Part shown: one piece after another, positions 1 to 5,162 of the stretch | Position numbering within the stretch: the stretch's first letter is position 1 | How the letters are laid out: every line of letters begins with the position of its first letter | Assembly (NCBI GenBank): GCA_018665505.1 | Contig: JABJCS010000527.1 | Location: 1 to 5,780, forward strand | Origin: Alphaproteobacteria bacterium | Lineage (GTDB): Bacteria > Pseudomonadota > Alphaproteobacteria > UBA8366 | Direction: 5' to 3' | DNA: 5,780 nucleotides | Made by a program: the position numbers and the translations under genes | The notes under the pieces: generated by a model | Seen by the model: only the letters and a program-made list of their open reading frames with translations | The model's database searches: none | Told to the model about the DNA's origin: nothing

Positions 1-103
1 CACATAAACTGGCAGCTGTCCGGGCCGTCGTGCCAGCAACAAAATGTTCGATCAGACGATCCTGCCTGTATCTGCTCAGACGGCTCTTGCGCATGGATAC
101 CAT
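1..103 (-). CDS. IS1595-family transposase, N-terminal fragment (runs off the left edge)
   Basis: The minus-strand frame from the ATG at 103 is open for 34 codons to the window edge and reads MVS followed by MRKSRLSRYRQDRLIEHF and then VAGTTARTAASLC. This matches the conserved start of IS1595-family (ISXO2-like, DDE-type) transposases, whose N-terminus carries a small helix-turn-helix/zinc-binding region that recognises the IS ends. The catalytic domain is outside the window. I chose the ATG at 103 because AGAGG lies 5 nt upstream of it (113-109). A second in-frame ATG at 94 is where many family members begin and is an alternative. There is no stop or frameshift in the visible part, so intactness of the whole gene is unknown. 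Confidence 0.8.
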   Translation of the reverse strand, partial: MVSMRKSRLSRYRQDRLIEHFVAGTTARTAASLC

Positions 104-126
104 GATAACCTCTAATCTCGGTTATC
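104..126 (-). promoter_or_regulatory. Hairpin overlapping the transposase ribosome binding site
   Basis: GATAACC (104-110) and GGTTATC (120-126) are perfect 7-bp inverted repeats with a 9-nt loop. On the minus strand the 3' arm contains the GG of the AGAGG ribosome binding site and ends right before the transposase ATG at 103. An RNA that includes both arms could hide the ribosome binding site. A transcript starting inside the element, downstream of the outer arm, would not. Other IS families use this to block transposase translation from read-through transcripts; that role is inferred here. Confidence 0.5.
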
Positions 127-138
127 TGGGACAGCCCC

Positions 139-258
139 ATTTTATTAACGAAATTTTAATTAAAACCAACACAGAATTAAACCACTACGGGAAGACGGCC
201 GGATTATTTCAAAGATCGCAACACCGCTTGCTTTCCGTCCAACGGGCGCAACACGAAA
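139..258. other. AT-rich spacer between the IS end and the motA leader
   Basis: Bases 139-183 are strikingly AT-rich with repeated ATTAA-type words (for example around 143-162), followed by sequence of ordinary composition. I could not find a convincing sigma-70, sigma-28 (FliA-type) or sigma-54 promoter for motA here. An open frame spans the area on the plus strand (30-284), but it crosses the IS end and looks like chance, so no gene is called. The motA promoter is probably in this stretch, but I cannot point to it. Confidence 0.35.
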
Positions 259-278
259 AGGTTCGATCATACGAACCT
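259..278 (+). promoter_or_regulatory. Inverted repeat in the motA leader
   Basis: AGGTTCG (259-265) and CGAACCT (272-278) form perfect 7-bp arms around the 6-nt loop ATCATA, ending 5 nt before the motA ribosome binding site (AAAGGAA, 283-289, 7 nt before the ATG). As RNA it could be a stem-loop beside the ribosome binding site; as DNA it could be an operator. It lacks a T-tract, so it is not an intrinsic terminator. The role is unknown. Confidence 0.4.
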
Positions 279-296
279 AAATAAAGGAATTGAGCG

Positions 297-1106
297 ATGT
301 TAGATTTCGCCACCATTGTGGGTGTCGTCGTCGGATTGACGGTGGTCTCCTTAGCGATACTGACCGGATCCGATTTCTGGATATTTCTAAATCTTCCGGG
401 CTTCCTCATCGTCGTCGGCGGTACTCTCGCGGCGACAATGATAAAATTCCCGATGTCGGGTATTCTTATTGCCTTCCCGGTTGGCTTGAAAGCCGCTTTC
501 ACGAATGAAAAAGACAGCCCTCGCGACTACATCCGCGACGCGATTAAGCTAAGCAAAATCGGGCGCGAGCAAGGCTTGCTGGCGTTGGATCAAATCAAGC
601 TAAGAAACCCCTTCTTCCAACAGGGCGTCCAACTCTGCGCGGACGGACGCGAGCTTCCCTATATCCGAAAAATCCTCACCCAGCATATGGCGCAGGCGAT
701 TCAAGAAGAGGAACTTGGCTCCAAAATTTTCGCCGCGATCGGCGAATCCGCACCGGCATTCGGAATGTTCGGCACTCTGGTGGGGCTCGTCCAAATGCTC
801 AGCAATATGAATGATCCCACCAGTATCGGTCCCGCCATGGCCGTTGCGTTGTTGACGACACTGTATGGCGTGCTCATGGCGAACCTCGTCGCTTTACCGA
901 TTGCCGACAAACTTTCGGCAAAAGCGGAACAATCGAAGGTTCTGCGCGCCCTCATAATCGAGTGCGTGTTTCAAATTCAACAATTGCAGAACCCGTCGAC
1001 AATGCAAGAAGTCCTGGAGCCGTTCCTGCCTGAAAAACGGCCACCACCCGGTGGCACCGGCAGTTATACGGACCGCAACAAGAGGCCAGCGGCGAAAGCC
1101 GCCTAG
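297..1106 (+). CDS. motA: Flagellar motor stator protein MotA/PomA (MotA/TolQ/ExbB family)
   Basis: This inner-membrane stator subunit, with MotB/PomB, forms the ion channel that drives flagellar rotation. Its 269 residues fit the family (about 250-295). Hydrophobic segments lie near residues 5-23 and 29-48 and, after a cytoplasmic loop, near 152-170 and 180-202. The loop has GREQGLLALD (89-98), matching the region of PomA that contacts the rotor protein FliG (R90 would equal PomA R88 and D98 PomA E96, aligned from memory). The third and fourth segments carry SAPAFGMFGTLVGL (P153, T160) and GPAMAVALLTTLYG (T187/T188), close to PomA, whose T158 and T186 matter for sodium. The start ATG has AAAGGAA 7 nt upstream. 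The motB-like gene begins 8 bp after the stop, so the two are an operon. The family is secure; sodium rather than proton specificity is an inference. Confidence 0.95.
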   Translation: MLDFATIVGVVVGLTVVSLAILTGSDFWIFLNLPGFLIVVGGTLAATMIKFPMSGILIAFPVGLKAAFTNEKDSPRDYIRDAIKLSKIGREQGLLALDQIKLRNPFFQQGVQLCADGRELPYIRKILTQHMAQAIQEEELGSKIFAAIGESAPAFGMFGTLVGLVQMLSNMNDPTSIGPAMAVALLTTLYGVLMANLVALPIADKLSAKAEQSKVLRALIIECVFQIQQLQNPSTMQEVLEPFLPEKRPPPGGTGSYTDRNKRPAAKAA

Positions 1107-1114
1107 AGGGAACG

Positions 1115-1837
1115 GTGAGCATAGAAACCACCAAAAAGCTCACGGCCCGCGGCGCCCCCGGTTGGATGGTGACCTTTGCCGACCTTATGGCGCTGTTGAT
1201 GGCGTTATTTGTCCTAATATTGTCGTTTGCTGAATTTGACGTCGACAAATTCATGAAGAATACAGGACCGATCGCAGAAGCGTTTAACTCGACCCGTGAC
1301 AACATCCCTTTCACCCGTATGCAAGTCGGCAACCAAGCCCTGCAGACGGCAAGCACACCGCGTTACGATCTTGGAGATCACGATCTACAATGGATCCAGA
1401 ATACACTGGATCAGCTCGAACGTACGCTTTCCGAAGAGATCAGCGGCGGCAACGTCGTGGTCGATGGCGTTGTGGTGAGAATAGGAGATGACACGACCTT
1501 TGCCTCCGGCAGTAACCGGCTCTCGGCCAGAGCTAAAGACATCCTCGACAATGTTGCAAACGTGATCACTGGTATCGAGGGCCGTGTCGTCGTATCGGGC
1601 CACACCAATGATGAATCCTTGAAAGGGAGTTCTTTCACCTCAAACTGGGAGTTGTCCGCGTCACGAGCGGCGACAGTCGTCGACTTTTTAGTCTCGGCCG
1701 GCAAGGTCGAAAGCAATCGAGTCATGGCGCAGGGCTTCGCCAATAGTAGGCCCTTGAGCGAAGCACTGACACCCGCGGCAAAAGCGGCGAACCGACGCGT
1801 TGAAATTCTCGTCACTCGGTCGCGCGAAGCGCAGTAA
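1115..1837 (+). CDS. motB: Flagellar motor stator protein MotB/PomB (OmpA-like C-terminal domain)
   Basis: Partner of the preceding gene: it supplies the ion-binding aspartate of the channel and anchors the stator to peptidoglycan. A short cytoplasmic tail leads into one membrane segment (about 17-38) with GWMVTFADLMALLMALFVL. D23 matches the essential aspartate (PomB D24, MotB D32), and the FADLM context is PomB-like. The following polar stretch (about 40-60) should include the plug helix. The OmpA-like peptidoglycan-binding domain covers about 115-236, with SGHTND (161-166), SNWELSASRA (176-185) and NRRVEI (226-231). At 240 residues it is shorter than the well-known MotB and PomB proteins (about 300), mainly in the linker. 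In the usual GHTD motif the aspartate is N165, with D166 next to it. The start is GTG, with GAGGGAA just upstream. Confidence 0.94.
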   Translation: MSIETTKKLTARGAPGWMVTFADLMALLMALFVLILSFAEFDVDKFMKNTGPIAEAFNSTRDNIPFTRMQVGNQALQTASTPRYDLGDHDLQWIQNTLDQLERTLSEEISGGNVVVDGVVVRIGDDTTFASGSNRLSARAKDILDNVANVITGIEGRVVVSGHTNDESLKGSSFTSNWELSASRAATVVDFLVSAGKVESNRVMAQGFANSRPLSEALTPAAKAANRRVEILVTRSREAQ

Positions 1838-1846
1838 CGTCCCGCT

Positions 1847-2623
1847 TCAAGCCATCAATCGACCGCCGTTCACATCCATGATGACTCCGGTCATGTAACT
1901 CGCATCGTCGGAGGCCAAAAAGAGAATAGCAGCGGCGATCTCTTCGGGCTGTGCCGGACGGCGCAACGGAATCTCCGCCATCCGCCGTTCCTGTTCGGCT
2001 GGGTCGAGCGCTTCGTAACGCAGCCTCACCCGATCCGTATAGACAACACCCGGCGCCACAGCGTTCACGGCGATACCGTTCGCGCCTTCCTCGAAGGCGA
2101 GCTTACGGGTAAAGCCCATGATCGCTGCCTTCGATGTCGAGTAATGGACATTCGAAATCGGACTCGCGCTACGTCCCGCATTGGAAGACAGATTGACGAT
2201 GCGTCCATAGCCGCGCGCCCGCATCCCGGGAAGCACGGACTTCGTCACCAGAAATGCGCTGGTGACGTTGATGGCCATGAAATCGTCCCACTCCGACCGT
2301 GGGATATCTTCAATCGGCCGAGGATTAGCGCCCAAGCCCACATCGTTCACCAAAATATCGGCGGGGCCTAATTCTGCCTCTGCATTGGACACGGCGGCCG
2401 CGACTGCGCCCTCATCGGTCACATCTGTCGAGATATAGAGCAAACGATTTGCACCTTCGCCGACGTCTCCACGCAAACTCTCCGCAAAATCGCTATCGCC
2501 CCCTTCCTTGTCGAGCACGGCGACACGCCCGCCTTCGGCGATAAAGCGGAGGACCGTGGCCCTACCGATCCCTTTCGCGCCACCTGTCACGATACCGGTC
2601 TTTCCCTCAAATCGGCGTTCCAT
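1847..2623 (-). CDS. SDR-family NAD(P)-dependent oxidoreductase
   Basis: A classical short-chain dehydrogenase/reductase of 258 residues (family about 250), cytosolic and usually tetrameric. It has the Rossmann glycine motif TGGAKGIG (13-20). An aspartate at the end of strand 2 (VAVLD, D38) favours NAD(H) over NADP(H). The NNAG-type motif reads NDVG (93-96). The catalytic set is N119, S147, Y161 and K165 (YSTSK). The C-terminus YMTGVIMDVNGG (243-254) is typical of FabG-like members. The substrate cannot be read from sequence; an annotation as 3-oxoacyl-ACP reductase or glucose 1-dehydrogenase would be similarity only. The ATG has GAGGGAG (2637-2631) 7 nt upstream. The gene ends 9 bp from the end of motB, facing it, and is divergent from the GFA-family gene, with which it may share regulation. 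Confidence 0.93.
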   Translation of the reverse strand: MERRFEGKTGIVTGGAKGIGRATVLRFIAEGGRVAVLDKEGGDSDFAESLRGDVGEGANRLLYISTDVTDEGAVAAAVSNAEAELGPADILVNDVGLGANPRPIEDIPRSEWDDFMAINVTSAFLVTKSVLPGMRARGYGRIVNLSSNAGRSASPISNVHYSTSKAAIMGFTRKLAFEEGANGIAVNAVAPGVVYTDRVRLRYEALDPAEQERRMAEIPLRRPAQPEEIAAAILFLASDDASYMTGVIMDVNGGRLMA

Positions 2624-2637
2624 GCCCCGTCTCCCTC

Positions 2638-2660
2638 ATTTCAATGCTATATGTTGAAAT
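2638..2660. promoter_or_regulatory. Palindromic candidate operator between the divergent SDR and GFA genes
   Basis: ATTTCAA (2638-2644) and TTGAAAT (2654-2660) are perfect 7-bp arms around a 9-bp AT-rich centre (TGCTATATG), giving a 23-bp site of the size bound by dimeric TetR-, MarR- or GntR-type repressors. It abuts the ribosome binding site of the SDR gene (2631-2637), and its centre contains TATA-like words on both strands, so a bound protein could cover both start regions. No good -35 box is visible for either gene, and no regulator gene is encoded nearby. The site is seen; its function is inferred. Confidence 0.5.
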
Positions 2661-2690
2661 AGACCCAGCCCCTGAAAAGAAGAGGAACAA

Positions 2691-3164
2691 ATGAAACTCG
2701 GCGGCTCCTGCCATTGCGGCGCGGTAACCTTCCAACTCGACTCCAAACACCCCTACCCGTTCAACAAGTGTTATTGCTCGATCTGCCGAAAGACCCAAGG
2801 CGGGGGTGGCTATGCCATTAATATTTCAGTTGATTACAATTCAATGGATGTCACCGGGCGTGACAATTTGACGGTCTATCGCGTGCGTTTCGACGACGGC
2901 ACGGAGAGTCCTGCTGAGCGTAATTTTTGCGCTAAATGCGGAAGCGGGCTTTGGGTGTGGGACCCGCGATGGCCGGACCTCGTCCATCCGTTTGCCTCAT
3001 CCGTGGACACACAACTGCCGACGCCACCCGAATACACTCATCTGATGCTGGAATCGAAAGCGACCTGGGTCGGTGTGCAAGAGAACGGCTGTGACAAGCG
3101 CTTCGCGGAATATCCCGATGAGTCCATTGCAGATTGGCACCAACGACTTGGATTGGAGGAATAA
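2691..3164 (+). CDS. GFA/CENP-V family zinc protein (glutathione-dependent formaldehyde-activating enzyme-like)
   Basis: A 157-residue member of the GFA (CENP-V/GFA) fold. The founding enzyme Gfa binds two zincs and is linked to conversion of formaldehyde and glutathione to S-hydroxymethylglutathione, but most relatives have unknown substrates. All seven typical cysteines are visible: C7 and C9 (SCHCGAV) with C80 and C83 (FCAKCGSGLW) for the structural zinc, and C27, C29 and C32 (CYCSICRK) for the second. RKTQGGGGYA follows this cluster, as is usual. No signal peptide or membrane segment is seen, so it is cytosolic. The ATG has AGAGGAA just upstream (2681-2687). No formaldehyde or glutathione pathway gene is in the window; the divergent oxidoreductase may be a functional neighbour. 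The family is secure, the reaction is not. Confidence 0.92.
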   Translation: MKLGGSCHCGAVTFQLDSKHPYPFNKCYCSICRKTQGGGGYAINISVDYNSMDVTGRDNLTVYRVRFDDGTESPAERNFCAKCGSGLWVWDPRWPDLVHPFASSVDTQLPTPPEYTHLMLESKATWVGVQENGCDKRFAEYPDESIADWHQRLGLEE

Positions 3165-3189
3165 GGACGGGAAATGACGTGCTCACCGC

Positions 3190-3218
3190 TTGACAGACGC
3201 CCCCCTACTCCGTATTTC
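3190..3218 (+). promoter_or_regulatory. Sigma-70-type promoter of the tRNA-Met gene
   Basis: A perfect -35 box TTGACA (3190-3195) is followed after exactly 17 bp by TATTTC (3213-3218), a fair -10 box. Transcription would start near 3225, about 19 nt before the mature 5' end of the tRNA. This is the best promoter-like sequence in the window, as expected for a stable RNA. Confidence 0.75.
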
Positions 3219-3243
3219 CATCCTCGCTTGAGAGAGCATTTGC

Positions 3244-3320
3244 GGCGGATTAGCTCAGCTGGTTAGAGCAGTGGAATCATAATCCATGTGTCCGCGGTTC
3301 AAGTCCGTGATCCGCCACCA
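3244..3320 (+). tRNA. tRNA-Met (anticodon CAT), elongator type
   Basis: A full 77-nt cloverleaf with encoded CCA (3318-3320). The acceptor stem pairs GGCGGAT (3244-3250) with ATCCGCC (3310-3316), followed by discriminator A3317. The D arm contains AGCTCAGCTGGTTAGAGC. The anticodon stem GTGGA/TCCAT holds the loop ATCATAA with anticodon CAT at 3278-3280. The T stem CGCGG/CCGTG closes the loop TTCAAGT. The anticodon stem lacks the three G-C pairs of initiator tRNA. The GGAATCATAATCC core is typical of elongator tRNA-Met; tRNA-Ile2, which also has CAT in DNA, usually has different stems. It has its own promoter and terminator. Confidence 0.96.
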
Positions 3321-3349
3321 TTTATGCTGCTGATAGACAGCACGAAATC

Positions 3350-3384
3350 GAGGGATGGGCCTAGTGGCCCGTCCCTCTTTCTTT
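3350..3384 (+). terminator. Rho-independent terminator of tRNA-Met
   Basis: GAGGGATGGGCC (3350-3361) pairs with GGCCCGTCCCTC (3366-3377) around the loop TAGT. The stem has 12 pairs with one G-U, followed by TTTCTTT (3378-3384). It ends the tRNA transcript. A small separate stem (3325-3342) lies between the CCA end and the terminator. On the minus strand the hairpin is followed by GATTTCG, so it could also help stop transcripts coming from the right. Confidence 0.9.
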
Positions 3385-3401
3385 GCGAGAAATAGGGGCT
3401 C

Positions 3402-3426
3402 GGCGCGTCTTTCAGAGAGACGTGCC
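3402..3426 (-). terminator. Hairpin just after the small minus-strand gene, possible terminator
   Basis: Bases 3402-3412 pair with 3416-3426 (core CGTCT/AGACG, 11 pairs including G-U pairs, 3-nt loop). On the minus strand the stem begins 2 nt after the stop codon of the 106-residue gene. There is no clean T-tract after it (GAGCCCCTATTTC), so it may protect the 3' end or act with the neighbouring terminator rather than terminate alone. Confidence 0.4.
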
Positions 3427-3428
3427 CG

Positions 3429-3749
3429 TTAGATGTCGCACCGATTTGTGGCAAGCAAAGTCTCTCTGTTGAGAATCGCCCCGTGGTTTTCGGCGATATC
3501 GACCAGCCACGCGTCTTCATCGTTGTCATCGTCCCAATCGTACGGGAACTCAAGATTGTCGTATGGCCAACAATAGGTAAGCTTCTTCGGTTCTTGGGTA
3601 TCAAGTTCCCCGGCTTCGTAACGCTCCAATACTGCCGTTACCATAACTTTATGAGTCATGTTTCGAAGATCCGCTTTTGCCGCAACCCGTTCCTTGTTGG
3701 GTAAATTTAGCGCGAACTTCGTGAAGATTTTCTTGATGAGGCGATTCAC
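3429..3749 (-). CDS. Small protein of unknown function (106 aa)
   Basis: I do not recognise this protein. It has a basic N-terminus (MNRLIKKIFTKFALNL, then K and R residues up to about 30), no membrane segment, and a very acidic, aromatic C-terminal half: CWPYDNLEFPYDWDDDNDED (59-78) then AWLVDIAENHGAILN (79-93). It looks like a soluble protein. The first start is GTG at 3749, after an in-frame stop (TGA) a few codons upstream and without a clear ribosome binding site. The ATG at codon 31 (3659) is an alternative start. It lies downstream of the O-antigen ligase-like gene on the same strand, 79 bp away, and ends just before a hairpin. The frame is long for chance, the composition is protein-like and no better gene overlaps, but without a homologue it stays tentative. 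Confidence 0.5.
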   Translation of the reverse strand: MNRLIKKIFTKFALNLPNKERVAAKADLRNMTHKVMVTAVLERYEAGELDTQEPKKLTYCWPYDNLEFPYDWDDDNDEDAWLVDIAENHGAILNRETLLATNRCDI

Positions 3750-3828
3750 GTTGAACGCAGTGCAGCATCAGCAATAACGACCAACTCATACTTCTTTGAT
3801 CGCCTGAATGAATAGAGCTTGCGAAGTC

Positions 3829-5070
3829 TTACCGATCCGTCTCGTGAGACATCGCTGCCGCAATTGCCCAGAGGATTATCAGGACCAATTGCCACCAACT
3901 GGCCCAAACGGAAAAGCTGAACAGGCCTGAGCCAAAATAGATCCCAAGGAGTCCCACAGCAGCCAGGGCCGCAGAAGATCCAGACATTGCTTTCCGGCAC
4001 GCGTCATAAAATGCGATGCCGAGCGCCCCAATAAAGGTGCAAAACCCAATCACCCCGGTTTCCGCTAAGATCTCAAGTGCCCAGCTATGAGGATGGGACG
4101 GTAAATACTCCGCCTTCAGCACCTCTATGAATTCACCCGCACCCGCGATTTTGTTAATAGCGTCGATCCCGTAGCCGAACCACATCGCATCGGGAATTTT
4201 GGACAAACCGAATAGCCAAATTATCTGACGATGCGGATCCACCGTATTGGGCGCTATGGGATACCCGTCGAAATCCGCATGATCAGGGATCGTCTGTAAC
4301 GCGAACCAGAAGTACCAACCCGCGACGGCGACGACCAAAACCGCCATGCCCACAATGGGGATACTTGTATGGCGTCGTCCCAACCATGCCATCGCCACAC
4401 AATAGGCTCCGAAAAGCAGACCCATAACAGCGGCACCACTGCCCGTCAGATAAACAAAGACGACAAAGCCGACTGTAATGGCCAAACTACCAAGCAGAAA
4501 TGCCCTGCCGAGCCGATACCCGATACAGATTAGTACGGGGATCAGGCAGGCGGCCGGAGCGGCGTACAACTTCATGATCTGCGGCGGGTAGCCCTCGGTG
4601 AATTCCTTAAACCGCAAGGCTCGAATATACTCGGAGCCTCCTAAAAAATTAACCGCGACCAGCAAAACCGAAACCGAGGCAGCCGCGATCAAAACTTTCT
4701 GCGCTAATATCAAACTGCGCGGATTGTTCTGCAGGAACGCCCATAGAAGCGATCCCAAACAAAGATAAGCGGCGCTCCGAAACCAAACTTGCACCGACTT
4801 CATAGGGTCGACGGATACGAAGAGGCTCGGAATCCAGGCAATGAACACAATCCCGATCGCGATCCCTAGTGGCGATCTCAAACACCTGGCCGCCTCTCCT
4901 AGCCACTGCACGCGATTCGGGTGTAGGACGGCCGCGACCGAGGCGAGGGCCAACAGTGACGTCGTATAGCTGATGCCAATCTGAGACAGCGGGACCGACA
5001 ATCCAATGCAAACGGCGGCAAGGGTCGCCAGAAGATCGCGTTTTTTAATTCGTGCAGAGTGAGTTTCCAC
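3829..5070 (-). CDS. O-antigen ligase/polymerase (WaaL/Wzy)-family membrane protein
   Basis: A 413-residue polytopic inner-membrane protein with about ten or more hydrophobic segments (for example near 12-30, 32-49, 69-86, 125-143, 170-185, 190-208, 211-229, 236-256, 337-355 and 367-408). The main periplasmic loop, about 257-336, carries DPHRQIIWLFGL (R281) and, at its end, LPSHPHSWALEILAETGVIG (H326, H328, E337). This arrangement marks the Wzy_C/O-antigen ligase family, in which a loop arginine and histidine are needed to move undecaprenyl-linked glycan to lipid A core or to polymerise repeats. Ligase and polymerase cannot be told apart from sequence, and the acceptor is unknown. The start is GTG at 5070; an in-frame TAA four codons upstream (5082-5080) rules out a longer protein, and the next Met is at residue 90. 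No glycosyltransferase or other polysaccharide gene is in view. Confidence 0.88.
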   Translation of the reverse strand: METHSARIKKRDLLATLAAVCIGLSVPLSQIGISYTTSLLALASVAAVLHPNRVQWLGEAARCLRSPLGIAIGIVFIAWIPSLFVSVDPMKSVQVWFRSAAYLCLGSLLWAFLQNNPRSLILAQKVLIAAASVSVLLVAVNFLGGSEYIRALRFKEFTEGYPPQIMKLYAAPAACLIPVLICIGYRLGRAFLLGSLAITVGFVVFVYLTGSGAAVMGLLFGAYCVAMAWLGRRHTSIPIVGMAVLVVAVAGWYFWFALQTIPDHADFDGYPIAPNTVDPHRQIIWLFGLSKIPDAMWFGYGIDAINKIAGAGEFIEVLKAEYLPSHPHSWALEILAETGVIGFCTFIGALGIAFYDACRKAMSGSSAALAAVGLLGIYFGSGLFSFSVWASWWQLVLIILWAIAAAMSHETDR

Positions 5071-5071
5071 G

Positions 5072-5084
5072 GCTTCTACTTATA
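5072..5084 (-). promoter_or_regulatory. Weak -10-like element at the start of the O-antigen ligase-like gene
   Basis: On the minus strand TGTATAAG contains TATAAG (5084-5079), a good -10 match, but no -35 box of any quality lies 16-19 bp before it. A start about 7 nt downstream would fall within a few bases of the GTG at 5070 and give a nearly leaderless mRNA, which would fit the weak ribosome binding site. Chance is a fair alternative. Confidence 0.2.
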
Positions 5085-5162
5085 CAACGCGCTGCGAGAG
5101 CGCACTAAACCGAATGCCACAGGTGTTCTCAAGCAAAGAGAAGGATCGTGCATATACCTTCC

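Larger units (their letters stand above)
1..138 (-). mobile_element. IS1595-family insertion sequence, one end (partial)
   Basis: Read on the minus strand, this stretch starts with GGGGCTGTCCCAGATAACC (138 down to 120), which resembles the terminal inverted repeats I recall for IS1595/IS1016-type elements. It continues after about 35 bp into the start of a transposase of that family. The outer end is placed at base 138, where the GC-rich terminus meets an AT-rich flank. This family usually makes 8-bp target duplications, so bases 139-146 would be the flanking copy, but the other IS end lies outside the window and this cannot be tested here. The IS would be transcribed away from the motA gene. 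The family assignment comes from both the terminus and the protein start; the exact boundary is inferred. Confidence 0.8.

Noticed and set aside
30..284. Plus-strand open frame of 84 codons at the left edge
   Set aside because: It runs across the IS terminus and antisense to the transposase start, has no ribosome binding site and no protein-like pattern.
3174..3263. Short open frame beginning with ATG after the GFA-family gene, with a GGACGGGAA ribosome-site-like sequence
   Set aside because: It runs through the tRNA promoter and into the tRNA itself, and its translation resembles nothing; the purine-rich stretch is probably chance.
3244..3428. tRNA-Met as an integration site for a mobile island
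   Set aside because: I see no repeat of the tRNA 3' end elsewhere in the window and no integrase gene; the tRNA is followed by its own terminator.
3746..4000. Minus-strand open frame between the small unknown gene and the ligase-like gene
   Set aside because: It overlaps the 3' end of the ligase-like coding region in another frame and shows no recognisable protein features.
5089..5103. GCGCT-N5-AGCGC inverted repeat between the citryl-CoA lyase-like and ligase-like genes, as a terminator
   Set aside because: The 5-bp stem is short and no T-tract follows on the minus strand, so it is not a convincing terminator.
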